Assembly: GCA_963070105.1 (NCBI GenBank)
Contig: OY718803.1
Location: 10,692,327 to 10,756,326 of the forward strand
Length of the DNA stretch: 64,000 nucleotides
Direction of reading: 5' to 3'
Source of the DNA: Litomosoides sigmodontis
Lineage: Eukaryota > Nematoda > Chromadorea > Rhabditida > Onchocercidae
The position numbers were made by a program, and so were the translations under genes. Positions 48,102 to 64,000 of this stretch are shown here, one piece after another. Under the pieces are notes generated by a model that searched no databases, had not been told where the DNA came from, and worked only from the letters and a program-made list of their open reading frames with translations. Position 1 is the stretch's first letter. Every line of letters starts with the position of its first letter.

Positions 48102-49153
48102 ATCAACCTTGCTCTCTCAGTTCCACTTTAATTTCCTCTCATTTCATCATCTCCCGCGATATCTACTAATTATCGGTTATTTCCTATTAGACAATCGATG
48201 TTATCAATATGATCGGTAATGATAACGATAAACGAATCAACAATCTATTTCCAATATGATAAATGATAAAAGGATTACAAGAAATTATAATTTCAATTTG
48301 AAAAATGATAAAATGATAACGATAAAGGGCAATTTCAATAAGATATAATTACCAAAAGAAAGCATTATGAATTATTAGTTTCTCACATAGCATTTTACCA
48401 ATTTTACTTACTTCTCTTTTTTTTTATTACTTATAGGAAAAAAACAAAAAAAAAGCAAAATTACAACAAATAACACCGAAAAAAAAAGACAAATTTCTTT
48501 TTGTTAAACAAATTTCATATTACTGAAGGAATTCTGTGGAAATATCACAAATAAAATATTTGTTATAAATCGTTGAATGAAATATGCGATAATAACTTTT
48601 TCATCTTTTCTTTCTCTTCCATTTCCTTTCAACGAGAAAATTTCATTAATTTCCAAAAAAATTAACATCGCACTGTAACTATCGGACAAAGTACAACATT
48701 TTAAAACACTTCCTTTCTTGCCGTTTGCTTATAATTTTATTAAAGAAAAAAAATAAATAAATAATCTTTAGCTTAATCAGCTAAAAAAAATACTGATAAA
48801 ATTACCGCTGAAAAAAATACTTCCTTCATTAATTTCTTTTTTCTAGATGAAAATTTCATGAAAACTTTCGTTTTGTGATTTAATAACAAACAATCAACAA
48901 GCCTAACACAACGTGGCTTTTTTCAAGAGAGAGCTGGATGATAGTGATAAGAGAAGAATAATTCACTGATAAGGGATAATTTCAATGATATTTAATTATT
49001 AAAGAAAACCGGAAGAGAGGAATTATTGTAGAGGTGAGTATATACGGAGGTGTAGAAGTGATAAAACATTGCGAATGGTTGATAATAACGAATGAAATGA
49101 ACGATTTTTAAACGGATATACTGTCACCGTTTGCAGAAAGTTTTCGTTGAGTG

Positions 49154-49157
<4 letters not shown>

Positions 49158-49184
<27 letters not shown>

Positions 49185-49198
49185 TTGAAGAGAGAAAA
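49158..49198. repeat. (GA)n microsatellite
   Basis: About thirteen GA units followed by an imperfect extension. Confidence 0.9.
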
Positions 49199-51264
49199 TA
49201 TGAAAAGAAAAAAATCGAACATAAACTGATAAAGCACTCTGTGCATGTGGAATTCATGCAATCCTTTTTATTTCTGCGAAAAGGACAGAAAAAAAGAATT
49301 AAAGGAAGGAATAGGAGAGCGATTGAAATTACTCCTAAAATTCATCTCTCTTTTTGTCTCTTCTCTTTTTCTCTTTGTTTTCATTCACCTCTTTCTTTTC
49401 ATCCTGCAATTTGCTGCAAAAAAAATTAGCAAAAATAAAATTATTTTTTAAAGCAAAAAAACAATTGAGTGTAATGCGATCTTTTCTTTTTCGATTAACT
49501 GATTAATCGATTGATTGAATGGTTTTAGTGAAATTCATTGAAATTTTAACGAACAAAAACAAAATAGCAAATCCATAAACTGAAAATGTCATATGTCAAA
49601 CAGAAATGCATTACCGTTTCGTTTTCATAAGTTATTGATATTACCAATCCGATAATTTAAATTGACTAGTTATTAATCAAGTAGTATGAATGAAATTCGC
49701 AGTCACAACACTCAGGTCTGATATTGGCAATCGGAAATTGATATATTAAAGTACTAAATTACTCAAAAATAACTGCCTTCTCAATATATATATCAAGCAA
49801 ATGGGAAGTGCCTTTTTTTTGCGAATAACAATTATTATTTTTGTGCAATCGTTATTTTCCACATTTTTTACAGTCTAAATTTAACGAAAAAAAAATCGTA
49901 GTCATGCAAAATGCAAAAAAAAACTCCGAAATAAATAAAGATGTGCTAAATCTTGTAAATTAAATATAAATTTTTAGCTAAAATTAAATTCATAAATTAA
50001 AAGTGTAAAAATAAACGTAAATTTTTGGCTACAATTGAAATTATAAATTAAAAATTGTAAAATTATGTACAAATTGTTAGCTAAAATTAAAATGAAACAC
50101 AAATTGCTAAATAAATGGGAAAATAAAAGGAAGCAACAAAGGCGTTGAAAATGGTTGATTAGAGTGGTAGACTGTCACTATGAAAAGAAAAATTAATGAA
50201 AAGAAATGGAAACGTTTAAAATGTTTTAAAACTAAAATGAGTCATTTCAATAAAATGCGAAAAAAAAGCACTTCAACTTATTTTTGAAAATTAAATCAAT
50301 CAAATTGCCCTTCATTTTTTGCAACGAATAACACATCGTGGAACGTTGGAAAAATTATTTTGCACTTAAGAAATTAACAATTGCAAAAAGCAATAGTTGC
50401 AATAAATTAATGGATTTCATGCAAAAAAAAGGCACAAATTGACAATTATTTAATAAATAAAAATAATTAATTTAGTGGTAGCGAAATTTAATTTTAATTT
50501 ATCAAATATTGCAGTTTAAACTGTTCGCAACGATCATCTCACTTCTCCGTTTTTTCTTATTCATCAGAAAATTTCAGTCGAAAAAAAGGTGCTACTTAAC
50601 GGTTTCTAATCCTTCATTGTTCGTTGTAACACCACTACTAATTTGAATTTGTTAGAGAGTTTACGAATTATCGTGCTAAATGTAATTAATTACATTTTTA
50701 TCAAATCGTTAATTTGAAATACCATCAATTCGTCTGAAATAAGAAATGGAATAATTTGATTAAGACGGAAATGAGAAAAAATGAATTACCAGGCTAGTAA
50801 GCCTGAGCAATCTAATGCTAATCATTAAACTGATATCAGTTGTGAGCAAATTGACCAACTGATAAGTACTGTTATCAGCGGCCACGTGAACTTCCTTCGT
50901 TTCATTAAGCGTGATTTATCGCATATCTCTTCACGCCCAATTTTATTTAAAAAGTCACATTTTTGTTAAAATCCACACAATTTTTTGCAAATTGTAATAA
51001 ACAACACTTATTGTTTACCGTAAAAGGCGGCGCATTTAATTGAATTAGTGGATGCAATTGAAAAGACGGAAAGGCAATGAAACATTTTGCGAAATAAAAA
51101 GTTTCATTTTACATTTAATGAAAAAAGGGAGAAAGAGAGGAGTGGGAAGAGGGGGGAAGGGAGAAGTCGTGGGAAAACCGATACGATTTAGAGAGTGAAC
51201 ACTGTGGTATTGTGTGGAAAAACAATCGAAAAACAAGATATTAGCTACTCGCTCCTCTTCTCCT

Positions 51265-51268
51265 CTCT

Positions 51269-51300
<32 letters not shown>

Positions 51301-51820
51301 CATCCTTTCTCATACACTTTCTCTGCAGCAAAACAAAATAAAATAGAAAAGAAAAGAAGAACTGAAAACTTGAGGAAGAAAAGAAAAGAAACGAAACGGA
51401 CATTCTCAAAACATCCCTTACATCTTCCTCTCTTTCCCTCCCTCCCTCTCTCTCTCCCTCCCTCTCGCAGTCTCTCTAAAAGGGAAGAGATTCGAAAATA
51501 TTCAATAACACTTCCAGGAAATTCTAACGACAAATGAGTGAGTGAGAGAGGGTGTAAAAAGGAAGGACAAAAAGAGAGGTAAAAACAATGATTCCTTCCT
51601 CCCTTCTACCTCTCTCTCTCTCTCTCTCCATGAAAGAGCATAAGTTGATCATAATTTGAAATAGTGATCCGTATTTTTCGGTTGCTGTTGTGCAGCATGA
51701 TGAATGAGTGCTACTGACTGCATCGGCAGTTATTGTGATGTATGTAAACCGTGAAGGTATAGAGAGAGAGGGAGAGAGAGAGGGAGAGGGAGGAAGAGGA
51801 AAAGAGAGAAAGAAAGAGGA
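51265..51820. repeat. Alternating (CT)n and (GA)n block
   Basis: CT tracts at about 51265-51300, 51428-51475 and 51600-51629, then a GA tract at about 51759-51820, within 560 bases. Polypurine and polypyrimidine runs on the same strand can pair with each other. Confidence 0.85.
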
Positions 51821-54299
51821 ATGAATATTGTGATGAAATGTAAATGCACGGCGAGGGGTCGTGTCATTTGTCGTACGTCGTCGATATATGCATATGAGCG
51901 CACACTTACGTACGTGCATAATTGTCGTGCGAAAGCTCAGCGAAGAGAAAATTTAACAAACAAAAAAAAAAATTCGCCGTAATTTGAACATATTATAATT
52001 GCTAATTAATCAATTGCATAATTAATTGCATTAATTTCTCGCCTACACCAATAGCGCATTGTTGTTAATGTATGAAATGCGCGTTGAAAGCACTAATTCT
52101 TGCATTGCAGTAGCTAATATTAGCTAATCGTAACAACAATGAGTTGTAATATCAATGGTAATTTAAAGTAATAACAGTGATGACCACGACTGAGCGTAAT
52201 CATGATAATTGGAATTGGAAGTATCGAAATAGTGATACAAGTAACATTATTAACAGTAATCGTCGTAGTACAATGATGATAGCGATAATGATAGTGATAA
52301 TGATAACGATGAGTATAATGGATAAGGATGCGTGAATGATTGATAATACAAAAGATTGCTAGTAGGAATAAGCATGAAGCTAGTTAGTGGATGATGAAGT
52401 GAGGAATTTCAATTTTTCAATGAAACGATTTTCAGTTTCTTTCTTAAATAAACCGCGTTTTTTTTTCAAATTCATTTCTTTTCATTCAAAAATGAATGAG
52501 AATTAATTTTTTCAACGAAATATTTTTACAAGAAAAAGAAAGAAATCGAAATGAAAAAAATGATATTTTAATGAGCGAATGAATTATTGTCGTTTCATTC
52601 CCACTACTCGTATTACAGCGTTGAGAGAGCATGTTAACTAGGCGTGACAATGAAACAGTTTGAATACTGTCGTTGGAAATTAATCAAATTTTGCCACTGT
52701 GAAATTTTTTTAAAGAAAAAAAAACTTGGAAACAGGTGAAATTCACAGAAAATATTTGTCATCATATGGGAAAGCGAAACGAAATTAACGCTTTTCTTCT
52801 TTCGACATTTCGTGCTTTTTTTTTTTCTCTAAAAGTGAAAATTGAAGAAAGTAAGCATAGTCAATCGTAAGCATGCATCATCGTGATTGCCAGGAAGCAA
52901 TAAGCTTGCAAGCGTTTTTACGTCACAGGAATTATGCGTGATAATCGTCGTTAATTAGCGTGCTCATGCTCATCGTGTTACATTAAATTCGCTACGAACA
53001 AAGAAATTCTTCCGGGCAGTATGCAAGAAAAGTGTTCGCCAATCGTAGTAGAATAATATTACTACTACGAATTTAACAATTTTATTTTCACTCACATCGT
53101 CATCGTTTCAGTTTAATTGACGTCTTACTTGTTCGCCGCAATTAGAGTTGCAAAATGAGAAATGCGAAAAAGAAAAAAATGACAGTGAAATTATTCGATG
53201 CAACGAAACATTTGGCATTTTCTAAAGTGCTAGCGTATTTTTTAGTGAAATTTTCATTTCGTCAATGATTTAGATTAATTTGAATAGTTCAGAACAATTT
53301 CCTGTATAGCTACGGAGCACGCACATAAGTGTTCTTCAGTGACTGGATGATAACAGAAATTGTTTAAATAATTAATCGCCATATAATACTAATTACAAAT
53401 TCTCACTGACATTTTTCAAATTATTTTTCTTGAAAATAATCGTTCCATAGTTAATTGCACTTAGACATTGGCTGTTATCAATTTCGATTTTAATTTGAAA
53501 GCAAAAAAACTAGATAGATATATCTAGTGACGCATTCCGTAAAATTTGAGCATATAATCAGGTAGTGCAAGAGGTTCAAAAAGCATTGTGCGCTTAACGA
53601 CATTTCAATAATTGAAAGATTTAGCAAATTTGAATATTAATGGGGAAAAATAATTATAATTTTGCAAACGGAGCAGGAAGTTTGCATTCATCCAATCATA
53701 GTAAATTTAATTATGTTTTTATTAAACTTCAAATTTCATCCAATTTTGTTTGAAATAAGATGGCATTCGAAATTTTAACTTATTGAAAAAAAAATAAAGG
53801 AAGGAACAAAATACAAAAACATTCATTAACAGCAATTTAATCATCATCATCACCATTATCAATATGTTTCTGTTATCACAAATGCCATTGACATTGTAAT
53901 TACACCTGCGCAACAACTTTATCATCGTTATCATCATGAAACACCACCGCTATCGCTATCATTACTGATAACTACCATAACTGACCACTACTGCTATCAC
54001 TATCGCTATTGATTGTCATTTCTTATTTTAATACCTATGTATTATCATCATTGCTATCAATACTACACTATCACTGGCACTATCATTATAATGGCTATAC
54101 TGGAAGGTCGGAAGATGGAAATATCAACAATGCAATGAAATCTTCAATGGTTAATAAATTAATCATTTCATCAAAAAATTGTTTTCATTTTTCCGCGGAA
54201 AGAAGAGAGTAAGTGATGTCAAAGCCAAATGCACTGATAATTAATTTATTATAACGGAGATAAATTAAAAAAAATGAATTAGTCAATTTTCATTTTAAA

Positions 54300-54430
54300 T
54301 TAAGGAATAATTAATAATAAACAATTAATAATAAATAATTAATAATTTAATAATAATAATTAATAACGATAATTAATAATTCAATTAATAATAATAATAA
54401 CAATAATTAATTAATATAATAATAATGATA
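54300..54430. repeat. AAT/TTAAT-rich imperfect repeat
   Basis: About 130 bases built almost only of AAT, TTAAT and AATAATAAT units. Confidence 0.85.
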
Positions 54431-55649
54431 AATCAATTCGATAACAAATTAATATATCAAAAAGATTATTGCTTCTGTTATGTCTTTCATAAATAATATC
54501 GGTTTTCCTTCTTATTCTTCGTCTTCTCAGCAGTTTTCCGTGGGAGCCGTGGAAAATTTTACACGTAGAACAGTATGGGAAGCGGAAAAAAGACACGTTT
54601 TCATTGAAGAAAAAAAAATGCTTTAATTTCCTTCCTCAATTCCTTCGCATCAAAATTTTTGATACAAAAAAGAGGAAATATTTAATTGTAGCCATTAATT
54701 GCACTAAGAAACAACCGCTCAATTACTTCCTTAGGAAAAATGAAATTTCTACACTTTCATTTACTACCGCCCATTTCCTCTCACCTTCCTCCTTCTGCGG
54801 CTTACAATAAGATTGAAAAATTAAATTAAAGCAGCGATGCACTGTAAATTTATGTAAGAGAGCAGCGGTTAGCTTTTACCATCAAAATTTTACCACATAA
54901 TTTATAATTTAGAAGAAAATTCATTTACTTGACAGTTAGGAAAATTAATTGAAAATTTTCTTTCTTGCTGCTTTTCTTTTCATTCTAATTAGTAGAAAAA
55001 TGATGGAAGCTCAAAAACTTAATATTGTAGTTGTCAAAACAATTGTATTCGTGCAAAAACAAGAAACTCATGATAAAATGTAAATTTTACAATTTAAATA
55101 AAAAATAATGAATATTTTTAAAACTAATTAAAAAATTGCTAAGCGATTGTCTATTCTCCAATTTATATTTTTGTATTTTTTTGGAATCATTCACATTTAC
55201 ATTTGATGATATGATATATGGCAGGAAGGAATGATTCAATTTTAATTCAAAACAAGGCGATTAATTTAGAGGAGTCGAATGTTAAATTTTGAAAATTTTT
55301 AAAACACTCACTTTCTCTTCTATAAATTTTGCCATAGAAGCAATAAAATATTCCTCGCTATTGTTATTATTATTGTTGTTGTTGTTGTTGCTTTTTTTCA
55401 ACGATAAAAGAAAAAATAAAAGAAGGAAAACTTCAACAAATTTTGAAAATTGAAAAAAAAGAAAGTGATGGAAGGAAGGAGAAAAAAAAAACAAATTGAT
55501 GCATATCAATGAGAAATACTTTTTCATTGTCCAAGAAAAAAGAAAAAACAGTTTAATGTACATTTCAGCAAGGAAAATTAAAATATGATAATTAATTTTG
55601 TGTTTTGTGTTGCTCCGCAATTGCTTCCGCTTCCGCTTCCGCAGCATTG

Positions 55650-60882
<5,233 letters not shown>

Positions 60883-62615
60883 TGTTGCAGTTGGAATTTA
60901 ATTTCTCACTCCAACAGTTGTCGGCTCGTTGTTTCTCTTTTTTTTTCCTTCCACAACACTTCTTATTCCTCTTCTATTTATTTTCCGCTCAATTACCTCA
61001 AAGGGAAAAAAAATTCAGCAATAATTAAAGCAATTAATTAATTGGTGCACACACATAAATGCAAGTTTTTCAAAGAAAAAAAGTTAAAATATTATGAAAT
61101 TCGAGCAGCAAATAATTTTAATATTTTCTCAGCGGTAGTAAAAGTGTAAATTAACGCATACGTTAGAAGTGGACATTTTTCTTCCACACTTTGCCTTCAC
61201 ATCATTTGCATTTAATTAAAAACGAATAGAGAAGTAAAAGGAAGCGTGCAATTGCTAATGGTACTTAATTTATGTTTTTCTAAGTAATTTATAAATATAT
61301 GAGTGATTTCGTCGGAATGCTACTAAGTAATATGTTTGATAATAAATTAGAAACGCCGTTAATTTAAATTCAAATTTCGAGCCATTTCACGACTGAATAT
61401 GTTTGGTTAATTTAGGAAGGAGATTATATTTTAGGTTTTATTTTTGGTTAATTTATCATTTATTCAATTATATTTGGTTGGTTTTTGGAAATTTACAATT
61501 AAAAAGCTTCGAAGGCTGCAAAAAGCAATATCACAAAGAATCTCTGTGTGGGCATTCATTTGCTAGCAAAATTTCACTTCGAAATTCTTATTTCAAAATT
61601 TCGTGCCAATTTTTATTTTCCTTTCTATCCCTTCACCTCTTTAACGACTTTTGATAGTTTCTGATATTTCACAAAACATTTTATTTTTGCAATAATTAAA
61701 AAAAAAAAAACGTTTAACTTATTGGGAACATTGTTAAAAATCGTGATACAGAAAAAAAATTACATCAAAGAAATAACTATACAAGTGAATTGTTTTTGCA
61801 AAATATGAGGAGATAAACGACAGGAAGCGAGAGAGAGAGAGAGAGAAACGAAGAGGGTAAAGAAAATTAACATAGAAATAAAATTTCGTCTAAAACCGCT
61901 CGTTGTAAAATACAAGCCAGATTGAGATTAAATTTATTATAACTCATTGAAAATACATACTAGACTTGGGCTCTTGGCACTACGCGCTAGTCGTGTATAG
62001 GACGTTAGGCATTACGAATTCAACATTAGGTATTAGGGCCATTAGTAGAATCGAAAATCGAAAGAATACACCATCTTCCATATTTCTAATATACTTTTTT
62101 TCCACAAAGAACTCACTTCCCTCTCTCCTCTCTCCCTCATCTCTCTTCACTCGAGGATATAGAGGGGAAAATATTTTGGGCCAGGAAAATCCCTTCGGAT
62201 AATTTCATTCGTGCTTTTCCACTTTTCCATGTAAATTATTTGCAAATGAAAATACATCGGCTTCCCATAATTTTTCAATTGAATAAACAGAAAGGTTAAA
62301 AATGATGTGATGGAAGTGTGCAATTTGCATGAAATAAGAGAAACCTAAGTAGTAATTTAACGTATTTTACGTACCAAACGTTCGGTCAGCAATCAGAGAA
62401 GTGAAATAAATGAGAGAGATTTCTGATTTATTTTTGAAAATGAATCACTTTGAAAAATTCAAAAATTCCTCCACCAATTTATAGCACAACGTAAAATATC
62501 ATGTAAAGCATGACAAAATTTTCGTCATTTTAAAAAGCTTCTTCCTTTAACACTCGAAAATTCCGACAGAAACGCGTAGTGTTAGATCGAAGTGACCAGT
62601 GGTGGACGATCCAAA

Positions 62616-62637
62616 TATGTTATATATATATATATAG
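62616..62637. repeat. (TA)n microsatellite
   Basis: About ten TA units upstream of goa-1. Confidence 0.85.
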
Positions 62638-62993
62638 CTATCACTGTCATTACCACTATCAGCGCTAATTGTTATTGCTATCATTAGAATATTTGCCTCA
62701 CAACAACATATTACCAGCAGTTAAAACTTATCAGAGCTATTAATTACTTTAAAATTAATAAAAAAATTACACTCAAATATTTCATTAAATCATAAATTAA
62801 CTACTTAAATGAATTTATCTAATTGGTAGCAATCTTTCCTCTCATTTGATGCATTATTTCATTGCTATTTTTTCCAATTAAACGCCAAAATGTCCACTTA
62901 AATGATCCTTTTAAGCTAATATTATTCGACAAAATAGTTAATTATTTAATTTTTTAACTATAATTTCAATTGGCACTTCATTTTAATGATAAA

Positions 62994-63017
62994 TTAGAGA
63001 GAGAGAGAGAGAGGGGG
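62994..63017. repeat. (GA)n microsatellite
   Basis: About nine GA units followed by a G run, upstream of goa-1. Confidence 0.85.
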
Positions 63018-64000
63018 TTCAACTTACCACAAGTGATAGTGCTACTGAATAACGAATTGCTAATCCTCGTATCAAAGCTCTTCGTTCAATTTTTTGTTTG
63101 CTACGAAACGAATAAATTTCCCCTTGCGCGAACAATAATCTTTCTTACTCGAACAATAAGAAGATGAAGGGATGGATGTAGCACTTCACGTACAGTATAT
63201 TATCAGATGACAGTAATTGCTTCTTTGTATTTCAATTGTACTGCAAATATTTTGCCAAAATTCTCGTTGTCAGCTCTTCCTGTTTGCAGTAATTCGTCCA
63301 AAAATAATATTACTTCTCCTCCCACAATTTTTCTGAAACGAAAATTTAACAATAATTAATAATTAGTAGTAACAATAATGGCACTGATAATGTTGATAGG
63401 GATAATAGTGATAACAATGATTGCGCTGAAAAGTTATTGGTTGGAATTGAATAGAACTTGCAAACTACCGTAGTATTCTCATTTTTGGTACATTATCACA
63501 AAAATGAACTAAATATGTCGAAACGATGCTGTCAAGTTTTTTGATGAACGGACTTTTGATGGATTGTTGAACTGTCAGAGAAGGAAGAACGAACGCTTTA
63601 AATATATCGCAGTGCTTTTTTCAATTTTATTTTTTACATTTACTTTTTACTCCCAAAATACCTGCTAATTTCTCCCCTCTCAAGCACCTACTGTCTTCAA
63701 TTCATAAATAAAATTTCTTGTTGTATAACAAATTGAACTTTAAATTAATTTCCGTCATTGCTATTACATTTGTCCCTATAATTACCAGCTTATAAGAGTT
63801 AAAAATTTTCAATTTCATTATCACCGCATTCTTGAATTAGTACATTTCTTTTGTTTAATTATTCTAAAATATTGATTTCAAATCGTTTCATTCCAACAAA
63901 AATTTCATTTCTCAACACTTATACCACTCAAATTGTTATTAATAATTAATTGCTTAATTGCTCATTTGCGTGAAAAAAAAATTTTCATTGCTTTCGCAAG

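Larger units (their letters stand above)
45997..55649. other. Intergenic, 9.6 kb, microsatellite-rich, no gene recognised
   Basis: Between the start of the phosphatase-like gene and the end of goa-1, both on the minus strand. No protein-like exon or RNA gene found. GA or CT runs recur at about 46.5, 46.65, 47.55, 47.7, 47.95, 48.08, 49.16, 51.27, 51.44, 51.61 and 51.76 kb. At 51.9-52.4 kb are GATGAT/GATAAT-type imperfect repeats, and at 54.3-54.43 kb an AAT/TTAAT array. Open frames here (up to 131 codons) are low-complexity translations of these tracts. Confidence 0.5.
60883..64000. other. 5' flank of goa-1, no other gene recognised
   Basis: The 5' leader and promoter of goa-1 should lie at the left edge; no clear TATA box or trans-splice acceptor could be fixed there. 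The rest is A+T-rich, with GA tracts near 61.83 and 63.0 kb, a TA tract near 62.62 kb and GATAAT/CTATCA-type imperfect repeats. No protein-like exon was found up to the window end. Confidence 0.4.

Noticed and set aside
51214..51919. Open frames of 107 and 131 codons on opposite strands
   Set aside because: They are translations of CT/GA microsatellites (Ser-Leu and Arg-Glu repeats).

Overview
The window is a stretch of nuclear genome from an animal, almost certainly a nematode. Evidence: strongly A+T-rich DNA (about 70% by eye), many small introns with short TTTCAG-type acceptors, a 354-residue Go-alpha protein with the nematode/animal [20 protein letters not shown] start, and a tyrosine phosphatase of the type expanded in nematodes. 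A parasitic clade such as the Spirurina is possible, but that is inference only. Coding positions below come from exon-by-exon reading, with splice phases checked for agreement and family similarity used where a family is recognised.

Layout. 1.4-4.2 kb (+): single-domain protein tyrosine phosphatase with an intact active site and an unresolved 5' end. 8.0-9.8 kb (+): small secreted Pro/Tyr/Cys-rich protein behind a TATA box. 12.7-13.3 kb (-): last exon of a low-complexity Thr/Gly-Arg/Asp protein. 13.3-18.6 kb: no gene recognised. 18.6-19.5 kb: G+C-richer island with ambiguous exons. 20.4-27.9 kb: cluster of three paralogous genes (A minus, B plus, C minus) for small secreted eight-cysteine proteins that I do not recognise. 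31.9-40.8 kb (-): complete 28-exon coatomer alpha subunit gene (COPI), 1239 residues. 43.7-46.0 kb (-): dual-specificity-phosphatase-like protein whose catalytic cysteine is serine, so a probable pseudophosphatase. 46-55.6 kb: intergenic DNA packed with GA/CT microsatellites. 55.6-60.9 kb (-): complete 8-exon goa-1 (Go alpha). 60.9-64 kb: no gene recognised.

The genes do not form an evident pathway. COPI alpha is housekeeping vesicle traffic, goa-1 is neuronal G-protein signalling, and the two phosphatase-fold genes are regulatory. The accessory part is the left half, where small secreted proteins lie among G+C-richer islands and degenerate repeats. The eight-cysteine cluster is the best candidate for something undescribed: the three genes share exon phases, near-identical exon lengths and the spacing C-x5-C-x9-C-x12-C-x-C-x6-C-x(14-19)-C-x7-C, and each starts with a signal peptide. 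No tRNA, rRNA, CRISPR array, prokaryotic insertion or complete transposon was recognised.
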